Part shown: positions 8,599 to 15,643 of the stretch, one piece after another
Numbering within the stretch: the first letter of the stretch is position 1
Layout: each line of letters begins with the position of its first letter
Source: CAZMRW01 sp964568805
Lineage (GTDB): Bacteria; Pseudomonadota; Gammaproteobacteria; Methylococcales; Methylomonadaceae
Assembly (NCBI GenBank): GCA_964568805.1
Contig: CAZMRW010000024.1
Location: 1-49,838 of the forward strand
Direction of reading: 5' to 3'
Length of the DNA stretch: 49,838 nucleotides
The notes under the pieces: model-generated
What the model was told of the DNA's origin: nothing
The model's input: only the letters and a program-made list of their open reading frames with translations
The model's database searches: none
Translations under genes and position numbers: made by a program

Positions 8599-9456
8599 TT
8601 AGAAAACATCATAATCATCGCGGCTTTGATACCAAATGAAAGATAGCTGTTTAACAAAACCGTGCATCAAATTGACACACAGTTCGGGCGGGGTAAAACG
8701 GCTTTTGAACAGAAACGAAACCGGTGCATGGTTAGTGCCGCCGACAACATCAATCAAGCGATAGCCGTCGCTATCCATGACATAACGGTCACCGTCAGGC
8801 GTCAGCGGCATGCCTTCGGCTGAGGCCAGCCGTTTTTGTAACTGCAAGCCCAGAACCTCATCTATTTCATCGGGAAATAGCACCCGACCGTCAATGATCA
8901 GCCAGCGCGGTGTATCGGCCTGCGCCGGGTTCATCCCCCCTATAGGGGACAGCGCATATAAAAGATTTCTTTGTGAACCGGCCGCTTCGATCAGATTACT
9001 CGACAAATCCACGGTGGCCAGTGCCATGCCGTAGGCAAGATATTGCCGTACACTGCTTTTGACCAAGGAATACAATTTATCTTCAGTTGTTTCCACTTTG
9101 GTGAAATAGCCATTGATATCGTGCTTATCAATCACTTCGCGCTCCGGCGCGATTCCTGGCTGGCCAGTGCGAACAAAAATCTGGGTCAACTTGTTGCCCA
9201 TGTTATTACGAATATATTCGCAAAGCTCGAGGCCGGCCGTATCGGACTCCATCACCACGTCTATAAACGCCACAGCCAAGGAACAACCGACATCGACTTC
9301 ATCGTTCATTAAGCGAATAGCATCGCTCTTGCTATTTGCGGTATAGATTTTCAGCGGCAAGCCATAGACTTCGAAGTTTTTCATCGCGATACGCGAAATA
9401 GCCAATACATCCGGCTCGTCATCCACCAAAAGCACCGGCCAGTAGTTAAAAAACAT
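8599..9456 (-). CDS. Response regulator with uncharacterised C-terminal region
   Basis: 285 residues. The first 140 form a receiver resembling those of DUF3369/HD-GYP proteins: LLVDDEPDVL, phospho-acceptor in AFIDVVMESD, FVRTGQPGIAPEREVI and DINGYFTKVE. The remaining 145 residues contain no HTH, GGDEF, EAL or HD-GYP signature that I can see. They include PRWLIIDGRVLFPDEIDEVL and HAPVSFLFKSRF, a segment I do not recognise. It starts 15 bp after hoxX, with GAGGG 8 nt before the ATG, so cotranscription with hoxX is likely. Confidence 0.8.
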   Translation of the reverse strand: MFFNYWPVLLVDDEPDVLAISRIAMKNFEVYGLPLKIYTANSKSDAIRLMNDEVDVGCSLAVAFIDVVMESDTAGLELCEYIRNNMGNKLTQIFVRTGQPGIAPEREVIDKHDINGYFTKVETTEDKLYSLVKSSVRQYLAYGMALATVDLSSNLIEAAGSQRNLLYALSPIGGMNPAQADTPRWLIIDGRVLFPDEIDEVLGLQLQKRLASAEGMPLTPDGDRYVMDSDGYRLIDVVGGTNHAPVSFLFKSRFTPPELCVNLMHGFVKQLSFIWYQSRDDYDVF

Positions 9457-9471
9457 GACGATGACCCTCTG

Positions 9472-11265
9472 TTAATATGCTAGTGGTTGTCTTAATTCGC
9501 TTAGTTTGGCAATATCCAGCCGCATATGTTTAGCCAAATAGGCGGCCGTTTCCTTCGGCCTGACTTTATGGACAAAGTTATAACGCGCTTCATGATAATT
9601 AACTTCTCCTCCGTAAAATTTACCGGAAAAATTGATTTTCATTTTTTGCAGTTCCGCCGCCCGATAAGCCGCCAGTGGTTTAACCCGCTCGTCTTTTTGT
9701 CTTATTTTTCTTTTTTCTTCTATGATTTGCTGATAGTTGGGATCGGAGGCCAATGCTTCCGCTCTTTGCCGAACTTGTTCCTGAAACTCCGAAAAATCAT
9801 CGGATAAAATGTCATCGATATAACCGATCGCCTTGGCCTTTTTCGTCCCGATCGGCAAAGGCGTTTCCGTCAACTCCAATGCCTTAACCGGTCCGACTCG
9901 CTTCGGCAACGAATAAGTCCAATATTCCGAACCGTACAATCCCATCGTCTTATAATGAGGATTGAAAATGACGCCCTCCCTGGCCCAAACCTTGTCGGCC
10001 GCTAAAACCGCCATGGCGCCTCCGGCGCCGGCGCCGCCCCAAACCGCCGAAACCGTTAATTTATTTTCGGTCGTAAGAATTTCCAAAACCAGATCGTCGA
10101 TCGCGTTGATACTACGCCAGGATTCATTAGCGGGATCATCCGCCGCCTCGATCACATTTAGATGGATGCCATTGGACCAGAAATCGGTTCCCCCCATCAA
10201 GACGAGAACTTTGGTCGGCCTCGCCAGCGCCAGACGGTAGGATGCCAGCAGGCGACGAAGTTGTGGGGTGGACATCGCCCCGTTGTGAAAATCGAAGTGT
10301 AAATAGCCGACCTGGTTAGCTTCTTCGTACCAAATTTCCTTAAAAGTATTATCAGCACCAATATGCAAGGGATCTATGGGTGACTCCGGAACCTCGCTCA
10401 GCACACTACCCAGGACCATTGCGGCAGGCAGCTTAAAATCAAACTGCTTATTACGGGATAGAAAACGTTTATAAAACGGTATTTTTTCAATATTTTTTCG
10501 TTTGAGATGCGATATCCAAACTGCTCCGTCGATTGCTGCACGGCAGATCGCACCATGACGTTGGGCAATGATTTGGCCGGGCTGCCAACCTTGCAGCAGG
10601 TTTTCTTCATGAGCACCGAAAAGGTAATATTCCTTGCCATCGATGACATCCAGAACACCCGGCGCACTATCGGCGGAATTAATTTTTTTGATGATGGTGG
10701 CGACATGATCGCATTCCCAATCGATTTTGCGATTATTCTGTTTCATCAACGGTCGAAGCTGTCCACGTACGCCGGCTTTCGAATAGTCCAAGGGTTCGGG
10801 AATATAGTTTCCTGATTCGATCCGTTGAACAGCTTTCAGCATGGCAGCAATGGCGGCGCGCGTCACCTCGCGTCGGTAAAGGCTGGCCTTGCCGGCCTGC
10901 CGCATTATAAATGTCGAAGTCGCCCAGATGTCGCCGGCATCCATCTCCTCGGCAGCCTGCATAACAGTAACGCCCCATTCCCTTTCACCATTCATAATCG
11001 CCCAGTCTAATGATGAAGGCCCTCTATCGCCTTTGATTCCGGGATGAATAATCAAACAATGGTGTTGGCTCCATACATCTTCCGGTATTTTTTCTTTTAA
11101 AAAAGGACAAATGATCAAATCAGGTTGAAAAAACGTAACCCCTCGCCTGATATCGTCAGGGCTTAATGCCAGAGTGATGGAAATATCATGCCCCAGAGCC
11201 TCCAGCTCTACATGAGCACGCTGGCACAGTCCATTATATGATGAGGAAATCAATAAGATTCGCAT
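9472..11265 (-). CDS. hoxX: HoxX/HypX-type hydrogenase maturation protein (CO-forming)
   Basis: 597-residue fusion of an N-terminal formyl-tetrahydrofolate-binding transferase domain and a C-terminal enoyl-CoA hydratase/crotonase domain. Supporting motifs are IIHPGIKGDRGPSSLDWAI and EEMDAGDIWA in the first half, and GGTDFWSNGIHLNVIEAA plus VWGGAGAGGAMAVLAADKVW in the second. Known family members, studied in Aquifex, make CO from the formyl group of N10-formyl-THF; the CO becomes a ligand of the NiFe-hydrogenase active site under air. The start has GGAG 7 nt upstream. No hydrogenase structural or hyp gene lies in the window, and four signalling genes follow at operon spacing. The hydrogenase may be elsewhere on the chromosome. 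Confidence 0.9.
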   Translation of the reverse strand: MRILLISSSYNGLCQRAHVELEALGHDISITLALSPDDIRRGVTFFQPDLIICPFLKEKIPEDVWSQHHCLIIHPGIKGDRGPSSLDWAIMNGEREWGVTVMQAAEEMDAGDIWATSTFIMRQAGKASLYRREVTRAAIAAMLKAVQRIESGNYIPEPLDYSKAGVRGQLRPLMKQNNRKIDWECDHVATIIKKINSADSAPGVLDVIDGKEYYLFGAHEENLLQGWQPGQIIAQRHGAICRAAIDGAVWISHLKRKNIEKIPFYKRFLSRNKQFDFKLPAAMVLGSVLSEVPESPIDPLHIGADNTFKEIWYEEANQVGYLHFDFHNGAMSTPQLRRLLASYRLALARPTKVLVLMGGTDFWSNGIHLNVIEAADDPANESWRSINAIDDLVLEILTTENKLTVSAVWGGAGAGGAMAVLAADKVWAREGVIFNPHYKTMGLYGSEYWTYSLPKRVGPVKALELTETPLPIGTKKAKAIGYIDDILSDDFSEFQEQVRQRAEALASDPNYQQIIEEKRKIRQKDERVKPLAAYRAAELQKMKINFSGKFYGGEVNYHEARYNFVHKVRPKETAAYLAKHMRLDIAKLSELRQPLAY

Positions 11266-11381
11266 GGCAGCTCTCCGGTTTGTTGTTGTTTTTTTTAAGA
11301 CCTGGTTATTAAGAATTGGTTATTTAAATGATACGCGCTATTAATGGATGTCCGGTTGCATGAATTGAAATTTATTAACCA

Positions 11382-11612
11382 TCAGCCAAGAGGAACTCCG
11401 GTACGATGGACTTGCCCATACCATATTTTTTGGTTGTGCAATGTACCCATCACATCCATTAACTCAATAATTTTGTTATGGTTGGCGATAGATTCCTCGG
11501 TTTGGACTGAGGCCTCCGAATGCGCTAAACAGCTGATTTGATGGCGTACTGCGCGTTCAATCAAATCGACATCCTTAATCGTTAATTCAAATTGTTTGTT
11601 GTAAGTCGACAT
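11382..11612 (-). CDS. Small conserved-looking protein, function unknown
   Basis: 76 residues, soluble, amphipathic: DVDLIERAVRHQISCLAH near the N-terminus and SIANHNKIIELMDVMGTLH in the middle look like two helices. A very strong ribosome binding site, AAGGAGG, lies 8 nt before the ATG, the best in this part of the window, which is the main reason for calling it real. It lies 116 bp upstream of hoxX on the same strand and 77 bp downstream of the GlxA-type regulator. I do not recognise the family. A helical partner or regulator of the hoxX block is possible but unproven. Confidence 0.7.
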   Translation of the reverse strand: MSTYNKQFELTIKDVDLIERAVRHQISCLAHSEASVQTEESIANHNKIIELMDVMGTLHNQKIWYGQVHRTGVPLG

Positions 11613-11633
11613 AACATGATCCTCCTTAAAATG

Positions 11634-11687
11634 AACGGATTTTTTCCAGGAAAATTTTCTTCTTTTTCAACTGCAATAAAATCCGTT
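11634..11687 (-). repeat. 10-bp inverted repeat ahead of the 76-residue gene
   Basis: AACGGATTTT (11634-11643) and AAAATCCGTT (11678-11687) are perfect complements with 34 nt between them, in which GAAAATTTTC is itself palindromic. It lies between the GlxA-like regulator and the ribosome binding site of the small gene. It may end the regulator transcript, act as an operator, or fold the leader of the hoxX transcript. There is no strong T-run on either side. Confidence 0.5.
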
Positions 11688-11689
11688 GT

Positions 11690-12691
11690 TTATTTGAAGC
11701 TTGACCGGTACTCGTGCGGAGAGACATTTAATTGTCGGTAAAACGCTCTGCGCATCTGCTCCGGTCTGTTAAAACCGCAGTTGGCGGCAATGTTATCTAT
11801 TGGCAGATCAGTTTGTAACACCATGTTACGAGCTGCTTCCAGGCGTACTCTTTCCACAAATTTCGCGGGGGTAATCCCGACTTCCTGATAAAAAATTCTG
11901 GAAAAGTTCCTTGGGCTCATTGCCATGCGTTCAGCCAGTTTTTCAACGCTCAAGTCGGCATTCGGATTACTGGCTATAAACGCTTGCAGTTCCCGAAAAT
12001 CGTTACGGCTTTTCGCTTCATTAAAGATATAGGAGCTGAATTGCGATTGCCCGCCGGGACGCCGCATAAAAATTAACATACCGCGGGCAACATGCGAGGC
12101 GATATTCCAGCCCCAGTCCTCCTCAACCAGGCTTAGCGCCAGGTCTATGCCGGCGGTCACACCACCCGACGTATAGACATTGCCGTCACGAACAAAAATT
12201 TTTTCGCACTCCAACTGAACGTTCTGATATTGATTGGCGAAAGTTTGAGAATAAAGCCAATGCGTCGTTGCTTTACGGTTATTTAATAGGCCGCTTTCAG
12301 CCAGTATAAAAGCACCGGTGCAAATCGATGCCAACCTCCTTACCCGCGGCGCCATTTGTATTAACCAATGGCGTATCTTTTCATCGTGAATGGCATGATC
12401 AATAATATGTCCTCCTGCGACGAGTAAGGTATCGATGCCGTCTATTACGTTTTCGATGGATTGATCGGCAACAATGCAAATACCGGAGGATGTCTTAACA
12501 GGCCCTGTGCTATCGGCCGCAATGGTTAGCGTGTAAACCGGTTTATTGGATTGGCCGGTAAGTCGCAATGCAAAATTGGCGAAATTGAATACACTCATCG
12601 GGCCACTGACATCGATTAATTCGCATTCAGGATAAACCAGCATGGCTATCGTCCGCGGCTGCGGATTGAACAAGGGATTTGGGCGATTCAT
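11690..12691 (-). CDS. GlxA-family AraC-type transcriptional regulator
   Basis: 333 residues. The N-terminal half is a DJ-1/PfpI-like class I glutamine-amidotransferase fold (TIAMLVYPECELIDVSGPMSVF, nucleophile-elbow-like LASICTGAFILAESGLL, ATTHW). The C-terminal 100 residues are an AraC/XylS DNA-binding domain with two helix-turn-helix units (LSVEKLAERMAMSPRNFSRIF and PIDNIAANCGFNRPEQMRRAFYRQLNVSPHEYR). The architecture matches GlxA/FtrA-type regulators, where the amidotransferase domain senses a ligand. It is transcribed toward the 76-residue gene and hoxX and may control them, but the ligand is unknown. Confidence 0.9.
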   Translation of the reverse strand: MNRPNPLFNPQPRTIAMLVYPECELIDVSGPMSVFNFANFALRLTGQSNKPVYTLTIAADSTGPVKTSSGICIVADQSIENVIDGIDTLLVAGGHIIDHAIHDEKIRHWLIQMAPRVRRLASICTGAFILAESGLLNNRKATTHWLYSQTFANQYQNVQLECEKIFVRDGNVYTSGGVTAGIDLALSLVEEDWGWNIASHVARGMLIFMRRPGGQSQFSSYIFNEAKSRNDFRELQAFIASNPNADLSVEKLAERMAMSPRNFSRIFYQEVGITPAKFVERVRLEAARNMVLQTDLPIDNIAANCGFNRPEQMRRAFYRQLNVSPHEYRSSFK

Positions 12692-12838
12692 ATGCGTCTT
12701 CCTCTGTGCGCTTTGGCTGTTTTTTAATGTACGCCGATATTTAGGCAGTTACAATGACATAAATAACGCATTTTCGGACAAATCCATTTATCGGCTATTG
12801 TTATATTCTGCCCTGGACCCTTTGGGCAAATCATTGTG

Positions 12839-12862
12839 CCGGATAATCGCTCGATTATCCGG
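12839..12862. repeat. 24-bp palindrome
   Basis: CCGGATAATCG and CGATTATCCGG are separated by CT. It lies about 150 bp upstream of the GlxA-like regulator start and could be an operator or a small hairpin. It has no clear T-run. Confidence 0.4.
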
Positions 12863-13165
12863 TTCTTCTGTGTTAACCTAAATTTGTTCACTTGATTCTA
12901 CGGTCACATTGGATGCCGGGCTTCAATAAAGAAGTAATCAAACATCTTCAGTCAGCTTGTTTAATCAGGATGGGATTGCATATCGGATTTTTCAGAGAAA
13001 AGCAGGAACAATAGTTAAATGTTTTTTGTCTTCCAACTATGTTTTTCTTTAATTAAAATTCAACATGGCTTTGTCCGGCGTTATCAATGAAAAATAAATG
13101 ACTGCTAAGTAAAAGTCTGAGTCCTGAGGAGGAAAGCTCCACTTGCATCGTAAACCCATATCGAA

Positions 13166-13279
13166 TTAAACCGCCTGGAGCACCTTTTTAGGAGAGTCCT
13201 TTATTTCTCCATACCGCCGCCATATCAAAACGCCGATTACAGGCAATACCGTCCCCGACTGCAAACAGTAAAGCACCAT
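13166..13279 (-). CDS. Possible 37-residue membrane peptide or gene remnant
   Basis: A short frame that reads like a real membrane segment: residues 2-20 are hydrophobic (MVLYCLQSGTVLPVIGVLIW), followed by a basic RRYG and a charged tail. The open frame extends about 11 codons further upstream through RFHTWLL before a stop, and no good ribosome binding site is seen. It may be the C-terminal relic of a lost membrane gene rather than a working peptide. Confidence 0.25.
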   Translation of the reverse strand: MVLYCLQSGTVLPVIGVLIWRRYGEIKDSPKKVLQAV

Positions 13280-13553
13280 GAGTAACCAAGTGTGGAATCG
13301 CTCTGACAATCAAAATAGGATCGATAGGGCCGTACGCCCTGATTCGTTGGTAATCGTCAATGGAGGCTTCTTCTATCCCTCGTCGAACCGATTTAAAACC
13401 CTGGCAAGGAAAGTATTTTGTTCCTCTGCAGGACGGCCGGTTTTTTGTCCTACAGCCCGAACGTTGTCCCTATTATTCGAGGCGTCAGTCGTCTACTTGA
13501 CGAACCGGGGATAACCTTTTGCTGCGGTCGCCTGGTAGTTTAAATCATTTTAA

Positions 13554-13569
13554 TTTCGAATCGATACAA
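13554..13569 (+). promoter_or_regulatory. 16-bp motif upstream of SulP gene 1
   Basis: TTTCGAATCGATACAA, ending 41 bp before the start codon. Its exact reverse complement lies upstream of the second SulP gene (20949-20964). It is followed by an AT-rich stretch that could hold the -10 element. It is probably a binding site for a shared regulator; the identity of the protein is unknown. Confidence 0.5.
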
Positions 13570-13610
13570 TTTATATTTATCAAACTTGTAAACACCGGAG
13601 TATTAAAAAC

Positions 13611-15284
13611 ATGATACATAAACACACTCAGTATTATCTTCGTCATCTCAAAGATGATATACCCGCCGGAATCGTAGTATTTTTAGTCGCACTGCCGCTT
13701 TGTCTTGGAGTAGCCATGGCTTCCGGCGCCCCCTTGTTTTCGGGACTCATCGCCGGCCTCGTCGGGGGGCTGCTCGTTGCCTGGCTAAGCGGATCCCAGC
13801 TTAGCGTTTCCGGCCCCGCCGCCGGTCTTACCGTTATCGTTTTAAATGCGATAGAAACGCTGGGCAGTTTTCAGAGTTTTCTCATCGCCTGTGTCCTGGG
13901 CGGTGTATTGCAATTGGCGCTGGGTTATTTACGTGCCGGCGTGATCGGCGCCTTCTTTCCGTCGGCCGTGATCAAAGGCATGCTGGCTGCCATCGGTTTG
14001 ATTCTGATTATTAAACAATTTCCTCACGCCACCGGTTACGACTCCAGTTACGAGGGCGATGAAAGCTATATGCAGGAAACCGCCGGCTCCAGTTTCTATC
14101 AGTTATTCGATTCCTTATATGCCGTTTCACCGGGGGCCGTCCTGATCAGCATGGTTTCGCTGCTGATACTCATCATCTGGGACATGTCCTGGTTCAAAAA
14201 TCAGCCTTTATTAAAGCTGATACCCGCCCCGTTAATCGCCGTTTGCTGGGGTGTTGCCTATAATCTGACAGTCCTGCGCTATGCGCCTGAGTGGGCGGTG
14301 AGCGCAAGTCACCTCGTCAAACTGCCTGTCTCCGAAACACCTGCTGATTTTCTTACCCAGTTTAGCTTTCCCGACTTCAGTGCTCTCGGCAATCCCAAAG
14401 TCTACGGCGTTGCAGTGACCATTGCGATAATCGCCAGCCTGGAAACCCTGCTGAGTCTCGAAGCAGTGGACAAACTTGACCCGTTGAAGCGCATCGCGCC
14501 CACAAATCGTGAGCTTAAAGCGCAAGGTATCGGAAATATTATTAGCGGCTTGCTGGGCGGCTTGCCGATCACGGCCGTTATCGTCCGCAGCTCCGCCAAT
14601 ATCAACGCAGGCGGCCAAACCAGAATTGCCTGTTTTGTCCATGGTTTATGTTTGCTGATCAGCGTCATTTATTTAGCGAATTATCTCAATTACATTCCGC
14701 TGGCCTGCTTGGCCGCAATCTTGCTGCATACCGGTTATAAATTGGCCAAACCGGCCTTATTTAAGGAGTTTTACCAGAAAGGCATAAGCCAACTGCTGCC
14801 TTTTATCATCACCATCGGCGCCATTCTGGCTACCGATTTACTGCTGGGAATGGCTATCGGCATGGCAATCGGCATGCTTTTTGTCATCAAGGCTAACTAT
14901 CATGCCGCTATTACCATGGTGCAGGACGGTTCTCACTACGTCATTTCACTCAACAAAGATGTATCATTCCTAAACAAGGCATTGTTAAGAAAGCTTATTC
15001 TACGAATCCAGGAAAACAGCACCGTCACCATCGATGCGAGCAAGGCACAGTTTATCGATCACGACATTGTGGAAACGATTCAAGACTTTCTGGCAGCGGC
15101 TCCTGATGACAATATTTCGGTTACCGTCATCGATCTGGAAGGCAAAGAGAAAATTAAAAATCACCCGGCGATCGTGGTTATAGACAGAACGCCGGAACCA
15201 TCGTGCCAGTTGAATTTTAATTCATCAGCAGGTCAACCGTTCAGTTCATCCGGTGAGTCATTGCCAACTTCCTCCGTCAGTTAA
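13611..15284 (+). CDS. SulP-family anion transporter, copy 1
   Basis: 557-residue inner-membrane SLC26/SulP protein, a family that moves sulfate, bicarbonate or related anions. Residues 1-430 are the hydrophobic transport core, with DDIPAGIVVFLVALPLCLGVAMASGAPL and the SGSQLSVSGPAAG signature region. A STAS-like C-terminal domain spans about 440-535 (STVTIDASKAQFIDHDIVETI). The substrate is not determinable; family members of this type include Na+/bicarbonate carriers such as BicA. Start: GGAG 10 nt upstream. The protein is closely similar along its whole length to the one at 21024-22628, but has an extra Ser-rich C-terminal tail of about 20 residues. Confidence 0.88.
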   Translation: MIHKHTQYYLRHLKDDIPAGIVVFLVALPLCLGVAMASGAPLFSGLIAGLVGGLLVAWLSGSQLSVSGPAAGLTVIVLNAIETLGSFQSFLIACVLGGVLQLALGYLRAGVIGAFFPSAVIKGMLAAIGLILIIKQFPHATGYDSSYEGDESYMQETAGSSFYQLFDSLYAVSPGAVLISMVSLLILIIWDMSWFKNQPLLKLIPAPLIAVCWGVAYNLTVLRYAPEWAVSASHLVKLPVSETPADFLTQFSFPDFSALGNPKVYGVAVTIAIIASLETLLSLEAVDKLDPLKRIAPTNRELKAQGIGNIISGLLGGLPITAVIVRSSANINAGGQTRIACFVHGLCLLISVIYLANYLNYIPLACLAAILLHTGYKLAKPALFKEFYQKGISQLLPFIITIGAILATDLLLGMAIGMAIGMLFVIKANYHAAITMVQDGSHYVISLNKDVSFLNKALLRKLILRIQENSTVTIDASKAQFIDHDIVETIQDFLAAAPDDNISVTVIDLEGKEKIKNHPAIVVIDRTPEPSCQLNFNSSAGQPFSSSGESLPTSSVS

Positions 15285-15385
15285 AATTAAAAGCATGGGC
15301 AAAAATTGACCGGCCATTTAACTGAATGATTAACGCCGATTGATGTTTTCAGCTCATCAGGCTTGCCAAACGCGAATCTAATTTT

Positions 15386-15600
15386 TTGTTCTCCGAAAAA
15401 AAACTGAATACTTGGCAAGTCTGGCTAATGGTTCATCGCATCAAGCACCATTTGAACCGTTATACTGCCGGGTCGGGTAATCTGGATTGGGCCGACCAGC
15501 CTGCTCCCGTTTCGGCACTTTCCAGACTGCGAACTCATTATGTTGCCCCCGAAGCTTCACTGCCGATAAAGTTTTTCGAACTGGACCGTTTCGAAACATT
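15386..15600 (+). pseudogene. Remnant of a nitroreductase/SagB-type dehydrogenase N-terminus
   Basis: The frame reads VHRIKHHLNRYTAGSG then LDWADQPAP, and after a frame change continues as PFRHFPDCELIMLPP. Joined, this resembles the N-terminus of SagB-type/ThcOx nitroreductases (KHHFNR...LDWANQPDPFR...IPLP). The frame is broken at about 15506 and then lost, and no catalytic part follows before the convergent glgX gene. Recognition is from memory of the family pattern. The rest of 15285-15643 shows nothing else. Confidence 0.45.
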
Positions 15601-15643
15601 TCCGGTCCTACCGCTAACTTCGTCTTTAATAAGATTACCCGGT

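Larger units (their letters stand above)
12692..13610. other. Long gap between the regulator and SulP gene 1
   Basis: About 920 bp with no convincing gene. It holds a 24-bp palindrome (12839-12862), a short minus-strand frame (13166-13279), and the promoter region with the shared SulP motif (13554-13569). A plus-strand frame at 13278-13514 has no homology that I recognise and no ribosome binding site, so I do not call it. Confidence 0.6.

Noticed and set aside
13278..13514. 78-residue plus-strand frame upstream of SulP copy 1
   Set aside because: No ribosome binding site, no family pattern, and irregular composition.
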